Shown: positions 36,145 through 45,844, counted from the stretch's first letter. The stretch is DNA of 64,000 bases from Ignavibacteria bacterium (GCA_014654705.1 JACVZY010000051.1:186001-250000); one strand, 5' to 3'. Numbers and translations are program-made. Notes: generated by a model not told the origin, from the sequence alone.

Positions 36145-36528
36145 ATGCAGAAAAAAATTGTTTCGTACACAGCAGAGCAAAACTTACGCACGCTGATTGT
36201 GCTGGCATCGGGTTTGCTCGTGTTGTTTTTTGTATTACATCTGCCTTGGCTTTCGTGGATAGCACTTGCGGTATTGGCGATTGCTGCATTTTCTGATTGG
36301 CTCTCAGCCAAGGTTGCGTGGCTGTGGTTGAAACTGGCAGAAATCTTAGGAAAGATTAACTCGCGTATTTTGCTTTCGTTGGTGTTTTTTGTTTTTTTAG
36401 TTCCTCTTGCGCTCTTGCGCAGACTATTTGTGCGGAATGCGCTAGATTTGAAACCTTCGGTATCCGGTACTTTGTATCATACGCGAGACCACAAATACAC
36501 GGCACAAGACCTCCAAAATCCATGGTAA
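36145..36528 (+). CDS. SxtJ family membrane protein
   Basis: A 127-residue protein from the ATG at 36145 (MQKKIVSYTAEQNLRTL). It has two hydrophobic blocks near 20-55 (IVLASGLLVLFFVLHL and LSWIALAVLAIAAF) and one near 77-97, joined by WLSAKVAWLWLKLAEILGKI, the family core helix. The end HTRDHKYTAQDLQNPW is also typical. SxtJ was named from the saxitoxin cluster, where it lies beside the carbamoyltransferase SxtI, and its activity has not been established. It starts 10 bp after DUF5989 and its stop overlaps the methyltransferase start at 36522. Confidence 0.83.
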   Translation: MQKKIVSYTAEQNLRTLIVLASGLLVLFFVLHLPWLSWIALAVLAIAAFSDWLSAKVAWLWLKLAEILGKINSRILLSLVFFVFLVPLALLRRLFVRNALDLKPSVSGTLYHTRDHKYTAQDLQNPW

Positions 36529-37421
36529 GTGGTATGAATCAAACACAAAATCAAGCCAAGAAGTATCTCAACATCGGCTGCGGGAAGCATTTTCACGAGG
36601 CGTGGACGAATATAGACCTTGTTTCTGTGTCCCCGCACGTTCGTGCGTATGACTTGCGCAAGGGGCTGCCTTATCCCGACAACAGCTACGATGCGGTGTA
36701 CACCTCGCACGTATTGGAGCATCTTTCTCCCGAAACCGCGCGAACATCGCTTCAAGAACAGTTCCGCGTTGTGAAAAGCGGCGGTGTTATTCGTGCCGTC
36801 GTGCCGGATTTGGAAGGAATAGCGCGTGAATACTTGCGCCAATTGGAGAGTGTTGCCGGAGGGAATACCGCTAGTGAAGCAAACTATGATTGGATGATGT
36901 TGGAATTGCTCGACCAGACTACGCGAACAAAAGTAAGCGGTATCATGGGCGACTTTATTATGAATCCCGCTTTTTCCAACGATGAGTACGTTGCCTCTCG
37001 CTTAGGAGAAGAAGTCCGCGATTGGATAGAAGCGGCGAAGCACCCTTCGTACAACAAGGCTGTAAGCGCTCAAAGCAATACTCCATCTCTTGTTGCGAAA
37101 ATTCGCTCAAAAAGCCTCGCATGGATACTCCAAAAACTACGCTATGTTGTAGCAGAAGCGCTGGTAGGAATAACTGCCGGAGGCGAAGCGCGCCAGTCTT
37201 TCCGCGAGGGTGTTTTTCGTAATTCCGGTGAAATTCATCGGTGGATGTATGACCGTTTCTCGCTTGGTCGGCTGCTGAAAGAAGTCGGCTGCACAGACGT
37301 ACAGATTTGTCGGCATAACGAGAGCCGCATACCGGATTTTGTCTCGTATCTCTTGGATTCTACTGTTCAGGGGCTGCCCCGCAAGCCCGATTCACTCTAT
37401 ATGGAAGGTGTGAAACCGTGA
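36522..37421 (+). CDS. Class I SAM-dependent methyltransferase
   Basis: A 299-residue protein with a class I methyltransferase N-terminal half: motif I KYLNIGCGKHFHEAW, the acidic strand NIDLVSV, then LPYPDNSYDAVYTSHVLEHL and FRVVKSGGVIRAVVPDLEG. This arrangement is common among methyltransferases in polysaccharide loci. Residues about 170-230 are an insertion of unknown role. Two starts are possible: ATG at 36522 overlapping the SxtJ stop (ATGGTAA), or ATG at 36534. The stop overlaps the glycosyltransferase start by four bases (GTGA), implying translational coupling. The substrate is unknown. Confidence 0.87.
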   Translation: MVSGMNQTQNQAKKYLNIGCGKHFHEAWTNIDLVSVSPHVRAYDLRKGLPYPDNSYDAVYTSHVLEHLSPETARTSLQEQFRVVKSGGVIRAVVPDLEGIAREYLRQLESVAGGNTASEANYDWMMLELLDQTTRTKVSGIMGDFIMNPAFSNDEYVASRLGEEVRDWIEAAKHPSYNKAVSAQSNTPSLVAKIRSKSLAWILQKLRYVVAEALVGITAGGEARQSFREGVFRNSGEIHRWMYDRFSLGRLLKEVGCTDVQICRHNESRIPDFVSYLLDSTVQGLPRKPDSLYMEGVKP

Positions 37422-38698
37422 GCCAAGTACATACTGCACCTCGTCCATTGCGAGTTGTTCAGGTTTCTTCGAGTGATATTGGCGGTGGTGCTGCTATGTC
37501 TGCGTACCGCTTGCACAGAGGCTTGCTGAATGTCGGGATTGATTCCCAGATGGTGGTGAGCAGCAAAGCAAGTGATGACTACACTGTGCATGGCGTAAAC
37601 GGCAATCTGGCAAAACTGTGGTCGCGAGTGGCAAACCAACTTGACCAACTACCACGCAAATTTCTGAATACCACTAATCAATCGCTCCATTCGCCGGCGT
37701 GGGTCTGGGAGAATACCGTTCAGCGGATTCTTGCCCTTCAGCCTGATGTTGTGAATCTGCACTGGACGCAAAACGCTTTTCTGCGTCCTGAATCATTACG
37801 TTTGTTGCGGCATTTGCCCGTTGTCTGGACACTCCACGATATGTGGGCTTTTTCCGGTGCCGAGCATTATGTCGGCGCTGATACGCGCTACAAACAAGGC
37901 TATACGAAAACAAATCGCCCGCTCAATGAGTCTGGCTTTGACCTCAATCGGTGGCTGTGGAATCGTAAACGCAAGGCTTGGAAACATTTCGACAATATTA
38001 CCGTCGTTACCCCAAGCAAGTGGCTTGGCGATTGCGCAAGGGAAAGTGTTTTGTTCGGGCAGTACCGCGTCCAAACAATTCCCTACGGACTTGAACTTGC
38101 ACGTTTTAAGCCCATTGATAAGCGCGTGGCGCGTGAGGTTCTTAACCTGCCGCAAGATAAGCATTTGCTTATGTTCGGTGCTATGAGCGCCACAAGCGAT
38201 ACCCGCAAAGGGTTTCAATTCCTTGCTCCCGCGCTTGCATCGCTCACAAAAGCGTATCGTCCCGACGATGTTGCCCTTGTCATTTTCGGCAGTTCGGCTC
38301 CGCAAAAGCCTGTTGATGTAGGCTTTCCTGCTCATTATTTGGGGCATTTGCACGATGCTATTTCTACCTCGTTGGCATACTCTGCGGCAGACGTATTTAT
38401 AGCGCCTTCGATGGAAGATAACCTGCCGAATACGGTCTTAGAATCGCTCGCGTGTGGTACACCCGTGGTTGCGTTTGATATTGGCGGGATGCCGGATATG
38501 ATTCTGCATGAACGCAATGGATATTTGGCAAAAGCATTCGACGTAGAAAACCTTGCAAAGGGCATTGCGTGGGTCTTGGAAGACAATGAACGCAGAGTGC
38601 ATCTTGCCAATTTTGCCCGTAAACGCTCGGAAGAAGGATTTGCACTGGAGCATCAAGCTCGAAACTACGAAACATTGTATCATTCGCTCGTATCGTAA
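37418..38698 (+). CDS. Family 4-type glycosyltransferase
   Basis: A 426-residue GT-B fold glycosyltransferase with a GTG start that overlaps the methyltransferase stop. The N-terminal Rossmann half has VVQVSSSDIGGGAAMSAYRL, VVNLHWTQNAFL and WTLHDMWAFSGAEHY. The hinge region VVTPSKWLGDCAR and IPYGLELARFKPI follows. The donor-binding half has MFGAMSATSDTRKGF and the retaining motif IAPSMEDNLPNTVLESLA, then GTPVVAFDIGGMPDM. It most likely adds a sugar from a nucleotide donor to a growing glycan on the cytoplasmic face. Linkage and sugar cannot be told. Confidence 0.91.
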   Translation: MSQVHTAPRPLRVVQVSSSDIGGGAAMSAYRLHRGLLNVGIDSQMVVSSKASDDYTVHGVNGNLAKLWSRVANQLDQLPRKFLNTTNQSLHSPAWVWENTVQRILALQPDVVNLHWTQNAFLRPESLRLLRHLPVVWTLHDMWAFSGAEHYVGADTRYKQGYTKTNRPLNESGFDLNRWLWNRKRKAWKHFDNITVVTPSKWLGDCARESVLFGQYRVQTIPYGLELARFKPIDKRVAREVLNLPQDKHLLMFGAMSATSDTRKGFQFLAPALASLTKAYRPDDVALVIFGSSAPQKPVDVGFPAHYLGHLHDAISTSLAYSAADVFIAPSMEDNLPNTVLESLACGTPVVAFDIGGMPDMILHERNGYLAKAFDVENLAKGIAWVLEDNERRVHLANFARKRSEEGFALEHQARNYETLYHSLVS

Positions 38699-38737
38699 GA
38701 ATCTCTGATTCTGATATGAAATGAAATTATTCTGCTT

Positions 38738-39883
38738 ATGAACCAAAAAAAATATGATGTCGCTGTTGCCGGCTATATCCCGCAAATAACAGGTGTACGC
38801 GCTATTGCGGCGTATATGGTGTATTTTCACCATTTTCCACCCGTTTACATTTTGCACCCTTTCTTACTACAGCTCACCAAAGAGTTGCACACAGGCGTAG
38901 GGCTGTTTTTTGTTCTGAGCGGTTTTCTCATTTATCAGCGGTATTATGAATCTGCAAAGCCACACTCGCATTGGTGGGCGACGTATATTCGTAATCGTGT
39001 GGCACGAATTTACCCGATGTATTTTTTGCTAACGTGTGCCGGGTTTGCCAGCAGGCTTCTGCGGCATAATGAGTTCAAGGCAGTTGACTTTATCTTGAAC
39101 ATCACCTTTTTACGCGGGTTTTCATTTGATTATTTATTTACCGGCATCCCGCAAGGCTGGACGCTAACGGTTGAAGAATGTTTCTACTTCAGCGCACCGC
39201 TCATTTTCTTTGCCACACGGCGCTGGAATATGCTCGTTCCGCTTGGTTTTATCTACTGTACGGGCTTTTTGCTTTTACTCGCAGGGCAGGCAATCAATTT
39301 TAAGCAATTTTTCTCCCCGTTTCTATTCATGTTTTTCTACACGTTTTTTGGGCGCTGTTTTGAGTTTTTTGCCGGAATGTGGTTAGCGCGATTCCTGATG
39401 AAACGTGAAAAAGAAGGCAGACCACCCAAGACACGCTTTGTGACGTGGCTGGGTATAGCGGCGGCGGCGGCGAGCATTTACGTTATGTCTTTGCAGCAAC
39501 CGCAAAGCGCCTATATGGGCGTTGGGATGTTCACGCCGATTGGTGGTGTGCTCAATAATTTCATCCTACCGATTTGTTATGCAATGATTTATTACGGGCT
39601 GATAGTGGAGCAAACATGGCTTCGGAAGTTCCTCGCAACCGACACAATGGTATTGCTTGGTAAAAGTTCATACATTTACTATTTGATTCATATGGGCTTA
39701 ATCGAAGCAATCGTCGAGCGCATATCACCGGACTTCCGCGCTTGGCATGGCGCGATTGTGCAATTTATCCTGCTCAATATCATTGCGATTGTTTTGTTCA
39801 AATTCGTAGAAGACCCGCTCAATCACTGGATTCGCAAGCACTGGAAATGGGGCAGACAAGTGCCCGCGTCGGCAAATACCTAA
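38738..39883 (+). CDS. Membrane acyltransferase 3 family protein
   Basis: A 381-residue integral membrane O-acyltransferase with about ten hydrophobic helices. Family landmarks: ITGVRAIAAYMVYFHHF (conserved Arg and His pair), GVGLFFVLSGFLIYQRY, RVARIYPMYFLL, GWTLTVEECFYFSAPLIFF, and a C-terminal LGKSSYIYYLIHMGLIEAI. Members acylate surface sugars using acyl-CoA. It starts 39 bp after the glycosyltransferase and closes the tightly packed cluster that begins with the carbamoyltransferase. The following gap carries a short ATTCACGATTCACG repeat. Confidence 0.91.
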   Translation: MNQKKYDVAVAGYIPQITGVRAIAAYMVYFHHFPPVYILHPFLLQLTKELHTGVGLFFVLSGFLIYQRYYESAKPHSHWWATYIRNRVARIYPMYFLLTCAGFASRLLRHNEFKAVDFILNITFLRGFSFDYLFTGIPQGWTLTVEECFYFSAPLIFFATRRWNMLVPLGFIYCTGFLLLLAGQAINFKQFFSPFLFMFFYTFFGRCFEFFAGMWLARFLMKREKEGRPPKTRFVTWLGIAAAAASIYVMSLQQPQSAYMGVGMFTPIGGVLNNFILPICYAMIYYGLIVEQTWLRKFLATDTMVLLGKSSYIYYLIHMGLIEAIVERISPDFRAWHGAIVQFILLNIIAIVLFKFVEDPLNHWIRKHWKWGRQVPASANT

Positions 39884-39932
39884 TTCACGATTCACGATTT
39901 TTTCTATACTCATACTTTCAACCACAACCGCT

Positions 39933-40589
39933 ATGGCAATCGAACTCAATAAAAAAACAGGTATCAATCTCAAAAAAGGCTCGACGATTTCTCTTGAGAA
40001 AGCAGGAAAACAGCTTGAATACGTTTGTTTGGGCTTGAACTGGGGCGCAATTGAGCGCCGCGAACAACAATCTTTTTTGGGAATATTCAAGTGGGAAGAC
40101 CGTAAGACGTGGAGCGTGGACTTGGATGCAAGTATCTCCACATTCGACGCAAATAAAAATTATCTTGAAACGGTCTATTATCGCAAACTGGAATCAGACG
40201 ACGGTTCTATCATACACAGTGGCGACGACATATCCGGCGACCGCGATGGCGACGACGACCGCGATAATGAAATCATTGACCTCGACCTGACCAAGGTGGA
40301 CGAAAAGGTAGAAACAATCGTACTCTATCTCAATTCCTTCAAAGGGCAAGACTTTGCCGAAGTTCCCTATGCACGTGTCCGCGTGTTCGAGGGAATGCGT
40401 CACCGAGTTGACAATGTGTTGGCAACATTTAACCTCGCTTCCGACCCGCAATTTGCCGGCTTCGTCTCTATGGTGATGGGCAAACTTACCCGTAAGAACG
40501 GTACATGGAATTTTGAAGCAATTGGCGACCCAATTCCGGCAAAGAATATTGAAGAGACTATTCAGCACGTCCGGGAACATTATTTGTAA
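39933..40589 (+). CDS. TerD family protein
   Basis: A 218-residue cytoplasmic protein of the TerD family, calcium-binding proteins often found in tellurite and stress resistance operons. Landmarks: IELNKKTGINLKKGS, YVCLGLNWGAIE, WSVDLDASISTFDANK, an acidic metal-binding loop (HSGDDISGDRDGDDDRDNE), VETIVLYLNSFKGQDF and ARVRVFEG. Aspartates are at the positions expected for calcium, with the loop longer than usual. No terABC, terZ or other ter genes are near, so tellurite resistance should not be assumed. It lies 34 bp before rlmD and could share its transcript. Confidence 0.88.
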   Translation: MAIELNKKTGINLKKGSTISLEKAGKQLEYVCLGLNWGAIERREQQSFLGIFKWEDRKTWSVDLDASISTFDANKNYLETVYYRKLESDDGSIIHSGDDISGDRDGDDDRDNEIIDLDLTKVDEKVETIVLYLNSFKGQDFAEVPYARVRVFEGMRHRVDNVLATFNLASDPQFAGFVSMVMGKLTRKNGTWNFEAIGDPIPAKNIEETIQHVREHYL

Positions 40590-40624
40590 ACCATAGAAAT
40601 TTTTCTAACACTATTCTTTGGCTC

Positions 40625-42022
40625 ATGGCGCTTGAACTCCGCATAGAATCTATTGGTTTTGAAGGAAAGGCAATTGCTCGTCACGACGGGTTTGTCTATT
40701 TTGTGGATGGTGGGGTGCCGGGTGACCGCGTTCTGGCGGAGGTTCGTAAGAAAAAGAAAAGCTACGCCGAAGCCCGCATTCTTGAGATTCTTGAGTCGTC
40801 CCCCTCCCGCGAGGTACCGCGCTGTCGGTATTTCGGCACGTGTGGAGGTTGCAAGTGGCAGCACCTTGCCTACGCTGAGCAGTGCGCATGGAAAAAACAA
40901 AACGTGCAGGATGCTTTTGAGCGGCTTGGCAAAGTGGCGTACACCACGCTTCACGAAACACTTCCGGCAGGAACGCAGTTCTATTACCGCAATAAAATGG
41001 AGTTCTCGTTCGGTGATTCTCGCTGGCTGATGAATGATGAACGTGCGCAAAGCGACATCCCGAACAAAAATTTTGCTCTCGGACTCCACGTTCCGGGAAG
41101 ATTTGATAAAGTCTTGGATGTGGAAGAATGTTTTCTGCAAAGTGAGATTTCAAGCCGAATGGTGAATGCTGTTCGCAAAGCAGCGTTGGAGCGAGGGGTA
41201 AGTGTCTATCAGACGCGCACGCACGAAGGTTTTTTGCGGAATTTTGTGGTGCGCAATTCCACTGCGACGGGCGAACAAATGGTCATTCTCGTTACATCAC
41301 CTCCGCACGGAAAAGCTGACGAGAATATGGTTGTGTGGTTCGAGCGAGATTTTATTGCCATGTTCCCCGAAGTTTCTACGGCAATTCACGCCGTAACGAC
41401 CTCCAAAGCTGCCGTTGCAGGCGGCGAGACGCGCACCGTTCACGGAGCGGGCGTTATTTCCGAAACAATACTCGGCGTACAGTACCGGATTTCACCATTT
41501 TCATTTTTTCAAACAAATACGCGCCAAGCAGAACTGCTTTTCCGCATTGCGCTTGACTACGCGGGCAATATTGCCGACAAAACCGTATGGGATTTATACT
41601 GTGGCACAGGCTCTATCACGCTTGCGGCGGCACGCAGTGCAAAATTTGTGGTCGGTATCGAGATTGCTGAAAGTTCTATACTGGATGCACGAGCAAATGC
41701 GCTTGCTAATGGCATTGACAACGTAGAGTTTGTGATTGAGGATATGCAAAAAGCAGTCAAGAAGCAGATTCTGTCGCGACTTCCGGCGCCGGATGTGATT
41801 ATTGTTGACCCGCCCCGCGCAGGCTTGCATCAGGACGTTGTGGCGAATTTACTGGAAATCGAAGCACCACGAATTGTCTATGTGAGCTGTAATCCAGCCA
41901 CACAAGCGCGGGACTGTGCGCTTCTTGCCGAAAAATATACGATTGAAGACATTCAGCCCGTTGATATGTTCCCGCATACCTATCATATCGAATCGGTGGT
42001 ACGTCTTGAGCGTAAGGTCTGA
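40625..42022 (+). CDS. rlmD: 23S rRNA (uracil-5-)-methyltransferase, RlmD/TrmA family
   Basis: A SAM-dependent RNA m5U methyltransferase, 465 aa. An N-terminal TRAM domain (about 1-55; IESIGFEGKAIARHDG, GGVPGDRV) precedes an iron-sulfur motif with Cys67, Cys73 and Cys76 in CRYFGTCGGCKWQHL. The methyltransferase core has SPFSFFQTNTRQAE, WDLYCGTGSITLAAA and VDPPRAGLHQDVV. The catalytic cysteine lies in IVYVSCNPATQARDCALL. RlmD targets U1939 of 23S rRNA. Related enzymes (RlmCD, TrmFO-independent TrmA types) overlap in sequence, so the exact nucleotide is inferred. Confidence 0.9.
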   Translation: MALELRIESIGFEGKAIARHDGFVYFVDGGVPGDRVLAEVRKKKKSYAEARILEILESSPSREVPRCRYFGTCGGCKWQHLAYAEQCAWKKQNVQDAFERLGKVAYTTLHETLPAGTQFYYRNKMEFSFGDSRWLMNDERAQSDIPNKNFALGLHVPGRFDKVLDVEECFLQSEISSRMVNAVRKAALERGVSVYQTRTHEGFLRNFVVRNSTATGEQMVILVTSPPHGKADENMVVWFERDFIAMFPEVSTAIHAVTTSKAAVAGGETRTVHGAGVISETILGVQYRISPFSFFQTNTRQAELLFRIALDYAGNIADKTVWDLYCGTGSITLAAARSAKFVVGIEIAESSILDARANALANGIDNVEFVIEDMQKAVKKQILSRLPAPDVIIVDPPRAGLHQDVVANLLEIEAPRIVYVSCNPATQARDCALLAEKYTIEDIQPVDMFPHTYHIESVVRLERKV

Positions 42023-42132
42023 TGATGTCCCTAGAAGCGCTCCCGCAATCATTATATTGGCAAACAGTAAAAAATGCGTAAATTGCTTCCTACTACAATC
42101 AACAACATTTTTTCACATTCTTCCTACTTACT

Positions 42133-42261
42133 ATGGGCAAAGGTGATCAACGCTCAAAGCACGGCAAAGTCGTGAACGGCTCGCATGGCAAACGCAGACC
42201 AAGCAAGAAAAATTTGAGACTCGCACGCGCAGTAAAAGCTCTTACCACTATGGCATCATAA
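42133..42261 (+). CDS. 30S ribosomal protein bTHX
   Basis: A 42-residue, highly basic protein: it begins MGKGDQRSKHGKVVNG, continues SHGKRRPSKKNLR, and ends KALTTMAS. The start and the G-S-x-G-K-x-R-P-x-K-K pattern match the small ribosomal protein THX, which fills a cavity near the head of the 30S subunit. It is shorter than most annotation cut-offs. It stands between rlmD and a strong bidirectional terminator, about 110 bp downstream of rlmD. Confidence 0.92.
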   Translation: MGKGDQRSKHGKVVNGSHGKRRPSKKNLRLARAVKALTTMAS

Positions 42262-42283
42262 GAAATTTTATCCGCACATACAC

Positions 42284-42322
42284 GAAAAGCCGCTTTACAG
42301 ATATTTTGTAAAGCGGCTTTTC
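42284..42322. terminator. Bidirectional intrinsic terminator between bTHX and the esterase gene
   Basis: A perfect 16-bp stem: GAAAAGCCGCTTTACA at 42284-42299 pairs with TGTAAAGCGGCTTTTC at 42307-42322 around a 7-nt loop. The A-rich and T-rich ends provide a U-tract in either direction, fitting its place between convergent genes. Confidence 0.92.
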
Positions 42323-42346
42323 TCATTCTGTGGCTCTTGTGCGCTT

Positions 42347-43510
42347 TTAGTTGGCGTCCATGAATGTGTTCCAATCCATCACACCCCGTGCAAAGCCTGA
42401 GCGCCAGTTTCCCCACGTGTGTCCCTGTGCGTATTCGTGGTACAGTGGCTTTACACCGCGCTGTTCTAATTCTTGTTTCATTCGCAACGTCAGTGCATGG
42501 GCATCGGCAATCGTTCCGGTTTGCAATATCGCTTGAACGCTCGCCGCATTCTTCATATTGTCCTCGCTAAAAATAACAGCCTTGCCCCACCAATACGCGG
42601 GCGATTGGGCAAAGAACACACCAAACTCCGTTGGTGCATGAAACGCCATATAGGTCGCCAGCAATCCTCCGAGTGACGCTCCGCCAACGCAGCGTTCAAG
42701 CGGCTTCTGAGAAATCGCATAGCCGTGTTTTGTTGCTTCTTCCAATGCTTTGGGCAATGCCTCTTCGGTGCAAAATTGTAGATATGCGGGGTTCAGCGTA
42801 TATTCCGCATTGCGTTTAGGCAGATTAGGTGCTATAAAAACTCCTACACAAGGCGCAATGCGCTCGGCATGGATAAGATGGTCAAGAACATGATGAAACT
42901 GTCCCAGCGAAAGTGATTCCGCCCCGTCGTGCATAACAAGGAGCGGATACGTTGTTGGCGAAATGCTTTTTTCGCTTGGATGTGCGTATTGATGCGGGAG
43001 GTAGAGCATAATCTCGCGTGGCTCTTGAAGCGCCGCACTCTCCACACTGAGCTTGATAATTTCCCCGTGCTCAAGCGGTTTTCCTTCGATGTGCTCCGGC
43101 TTCAACCACGATTCATCGTGATATTCCGGCATGATAACTTCGGAGTTTGTACCGAAGCCTTCTTTGGAGGCGTGAGGATTGCGTGGGTCGTTTTCCCAAG
43201 CTGTGCCGTCAATCACGAATTTGTATTGCAAGCGTGCATTGCGGGGAAGCTCTTCGGTGTGATAAAACCACGATGTACAGCGAATTCGCTTCATCGGGAT
43301 TTGCGTTCGCCAGTGCGTCCAGTCGCCGATGATGTTTACGTGCTTAGCTGCGCCTTCCCAGAGAAAAACTGCTTTGGTGCCGCTTACAATGGGCGTAGAG
43401 TGCTGCTTCATGACAGCATTAAGCGCACGGGCGAGTGCCATGCGCTTTGCAAGCCGCTTTTCGGTGATGAGCTTGTGCAATAAGGTCTCAATAGCGTGTG
43501 CCGTAGTCAT
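42347..43510 (-). CDS. Alpha/beta-hydrolase esterase with N-terminal carbohydrate-binding-like domain
   Basis: A 387-residue protein in two parts. Residues about 40-130 form an E-set/CBM48-like module (AVFLWEGAAKHVNIIGDW, MKRIRCTSWFYHTEELP, LQYKFVIDGTAWENDPRNPH), as in glycogen-binding and enterochelin esterase-like proteins. Residues about 155-387 are a putative esterase domain (IMLYLPHQYAHP, LLVMHDGAES) with nucleophile elbow GGASLGGLLA and a C-terminal His in GHTWGNWR. It has no signal peptide. The combination resembles Fes/YieL-type esterases. The natural substrate is unknown. Confidence 0.88.
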   Translation of the reverse strand: MTTAHAIETLLHKLITEKRLAKRMALARALNAVMKQHSTPIVSGTKAVFLWEGAAKHVNIIGDWTHWRTQIPMKRIRCTSWFYHTEELPRNARLQYKFVIDGTAWENDPRNPHASKEGFGTNSEVIMPEYHDESWLKPEHIEGKPLEHGEIIKLSVESAALQEPREIMLYLPHQYAHPSEKSISPTTYPLLVMHDGAESLSLGQFHHVLDHLIHAERIAPCVGVFIAPNLPKRNAEYTLNPAYLQFCTEEALPKALEEATKHGYAISQKPLERCVGGASLGGLLATYMAFHAPTEFGVFFAQSPAYWWGKAVIFSEDNMKNAASVQAILQTGTIADAHALTLRMKQELEQRGVKPLYHEYAQGHTWGNWRSGFARGVMDWNTFMDAN

Positions 43511-43578
43511 TGTTTCGCTTGGTCAAATGCGTAATTCGTTATTCGTCCTTCCAAATTCGTCATTGTATCTTATTTTCT

Positions 43579-45795
43579 CTAGCGGGGATGTGCACTGATA
43601 ACAGCTTGAATTTCACCATAACCATACATATCGCCAAGTGCATCCTTGATAGGTTTGATTGCTTGTCCCTCGCGCCAATCGGCAGTGCGAAGAGCGTCAA
43701 TAATTGCTTCTATTTTCTGTTCCGGCACAAGTTCTTCCAGCGAAATTTCTCCTGTTGGCACAAAACGCCCCAGATGCCCCAGAACGGTCTGCTCTGTCAA
43801 ACCCCTCGCCGATGCTATTGCAGCGACATTGTTGCCGGATTGCCATAGTTCCAACGATGCACGGGATGTCTCTGCGGCGGGGCGTGAAGCGCGGGCGGAC
43901 GTTGGGCGGTCGCTCGCTCGCTCGCGTCCGCCGGGTTCAAGAGTGTGCATCTGCGATGAAAGCCCATTCTCGGCTGCAAATGCAGTGATTTCTTTGACAA
44001 ACACCGCTCCGTATCGCTCCGTTTTGGCTTCGCCAAAGCCTGAAATACGGCGTATTTCCTCAGTTGTCAGTGGCAGATATGTCGCAAGTTGAATGAGCGT
44101 TGCATCCGACAGAACCATAAACGGCGCTACGCGCTCACGCTCTGCAATGGTGCGGCGCAGTGTCCGTAAACGCTCAAAGAGCACATTGTCATAGTTCAAT
44201 GGAGCCTGTGAACGTGCCGCTTCGCGGCGTTCTTGGCGGGAAGCTCTTACAGGAACTTGTTTCTTGGCAAGCATTACTTGCACGCCGTTGTAGAGAACAG
44301 ATTTGCTACGCTCGTTCAACTTCAAAATCGGATATTCACCTTCTTCGCGGTCGCACCAGCCCTCACGGACAAGCGCTTGCGCCACATCGCGCCACTGAGT
44401 TGTGCTCATATCTGCACCCGCGCCGTAGGTTTTGAGATTCAAGTGCTCAAGCCGTACTTTGTCGTTGTTACCACGCAAAACTTCGATGATGTATCCCGCG
44501 CCAAATCGCTCACCAGTGCGAACCATTGCGGAGAAGAATTTCTGTGCCGGCACGGTTGCGTCGTAGGTTTCAAGAGGCGCAGGCGGGTTCAGGCATACAT
44601 CGCATGTGCCGCAGCCATCCACACCTTTTACAAATTGCTCACCAAAATAGCGCAGCAGATATTCGCGTCTGCACGTGCGCGATTCAGCATAATTCGCCAT
44701 TTCTTGCAGCTTCCGCACAAGGATACGGGTTTGTTCGGGATTGTCCTCTATGGCAACCATTTTGCGCATTTTCATCACGTCGCCTGCCGAATAGAGCAGA
44801 ATAGCGTCGCTCTGCACTCCGTCGCGTCCGGCTCGTCCCGTTTCTTGATAGTAGCTTTCGATATTTTTCGGTAAGTCGTAGTGAATCACAAAGCGCACGT
44901 TTGATTTGTCAATACCCATACCAAAGGCAATCGTCGCACAGATAATCTGGACTTCATCCTTCAGAAACAAGTCCTGATGACGCGAGCGCACTTCTCTCTC
45001 CAAACCCGCATGATATGGCAATGCCGAAAAGCCATCAGATTTCAGTCCGTCCGCCAAAGCATCCGCACTTGCTCGTGAAAGCGTGTAAATGATACCACTC
45101 TCACCTTTACGCTGGCGCAACAGCTCCACCACACGCTTGTATGTATCGCGTTTGGGTTCTACAAAATAGCGGACATTGGCACGGTTGAAGGAGGAAATAA
45201 AGGTGTTTTCGGGCAAAATAGCAAGCTGTTGTGCGATGTCGCGGCGGGTTTGTTCATCGGCGGTGGCGGTGAGCGCAATAAGCGGTACGTTGGGGAAAAT
45301 GCTTTTCAGCCGAGCAAGTTCGCGGTATTCAGGTCGAAAATCATGCCCCCACTGCGAAATACAATGAGCCTCATCAATGGCAAATAAGACAGGATTCAGT
45401 GTACCCAAAAATGCTAGAAAGCGTTCGGTTACAAGGCGCTCCGGCGCAACGTAGAGAATCTTCACAGAGCCAGAACGCAGGCGGCTCACAAGCAAGCGCT
45501 GTTCGTATTCATCCAGCGTGGAATTGAGATACGCCGCATCAATACCGTTCAGGCGCAGCGCATCCACTTGATCTTTCATGAGTGCAATGAGGGGCGACAC
45601 CACGACGGTCAAGCCTTCCAGGCAGAGCGCAGGCACTTGATAGCAGAGAGACTTTCCGCCTCCGGTGGGCATCAGCACAAAGGCATCATTGCCGCGCAGA
45701 ACGGTCTTGATGGCGCGTTCCTGTTCGAGGCGAAAGCTGTCGTAACCGAAGATGGTGCGAAGAATATGAAGAGGCGAAGGAGAGGATGTGCTCAT
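43579..45795 (-). CDS. recQ: ATP-dependent DNA helicase RecQ
   Basis: A 3'-5' superfamily 2 helicase for recombination and repair, 738 aa from the ATG at 45795 ([17 protein letters not shown]); an upstream in-frame ATG at 45897 runs into the next gene. Motifs: [18 protein letters not shown] (I), [20 protein letters not shown] (II and the aromatic-rich loop), ALTATA (III), [14 protein letters not shown] and [10 protein letters not shown] (VI). The zinc site includes [12 protein letters not shown] and [11 protein letters not shown] and HRDC domains follow. After a short Arg/Ala-rich linker comes a C-terminal helix-turn-helix (HTH_40-like: [18 protein letters not shown]). The architecture is the long RecQ form common in Bacteroidota. 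Confidence 0.95.
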   Translation of the reverse strand: MSTSSPSPLHILRTIFGYDSFRLEQERAIKTVLRGNDAFVLMPTGGGKSLCYQVPALCLEGLTVVVSPLIALMKDQVDALRLNGIDAAYLNSTLDEYEQRLLVSRLRSGSVKILYVAPERLVTERFLAFLGTLNPVLFAIDEAHCISQWGHDFRPEYRELARLKSIFPNVPLIALTATADEQTRRDIAQQLAILPENTFISSFNRANVRYFVEPKRDTYKRVVELLRQRKGESGIIYTLSRASADALADGLKSDGFSALPYHAGLEREVRSRHQDLFLKDEVQIICATIAFGMGIDKSNVRFVIHYDLPKNIESYYQETGRAGRDGVQSDAILLYSAGDVMKMRKMVAIEDNPEQTRILVRKLQEMANYAESRTCRREYLLRYFGEQFVKGVDGCGTCDVCLNPPAPLETYDATVPAQKFFSAMVRTGERFGAGYIIEVLRGNNDKVRLEHLNLKTYGAGADMSTTQWRDVAQALVREGWCDREEGEYPILKLNERSKSVLYNGVQVMLAKKQVPVRASRQERREAARSQAPLNYDNVLFERLRTLRRTIAERERVAPFMVLSDATLIQLATYLPLTTEEIRRISGFGEAKTERYGAVFVKEITAFAAENGLSSQMHTLEPGGRERASDRPTSARASRPAAETSRASLELWQSGNNVAAIASARGLTEQTVLGHLGRFVPTGEISLEELVPEQKIEAIIDALRTADWREGQAIKPIKDALGDMYGYGEIQAVISAHPR

Positions 45796-45844
45796 AAATA
45801 CCGTACAAATTGTCTGTGTCACCGTGCAGATGGAAGAAAAACTC

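Noticed and set aside
43880-43935. GC-rich GCTCGCTCGCTCG stretch as a possible repeat or mobile-element scar
   Set aside because: It is in frame within recQ and encodes an Arg/Ala-rich linker between HRDC and the C-terminal helix-turn-helix.
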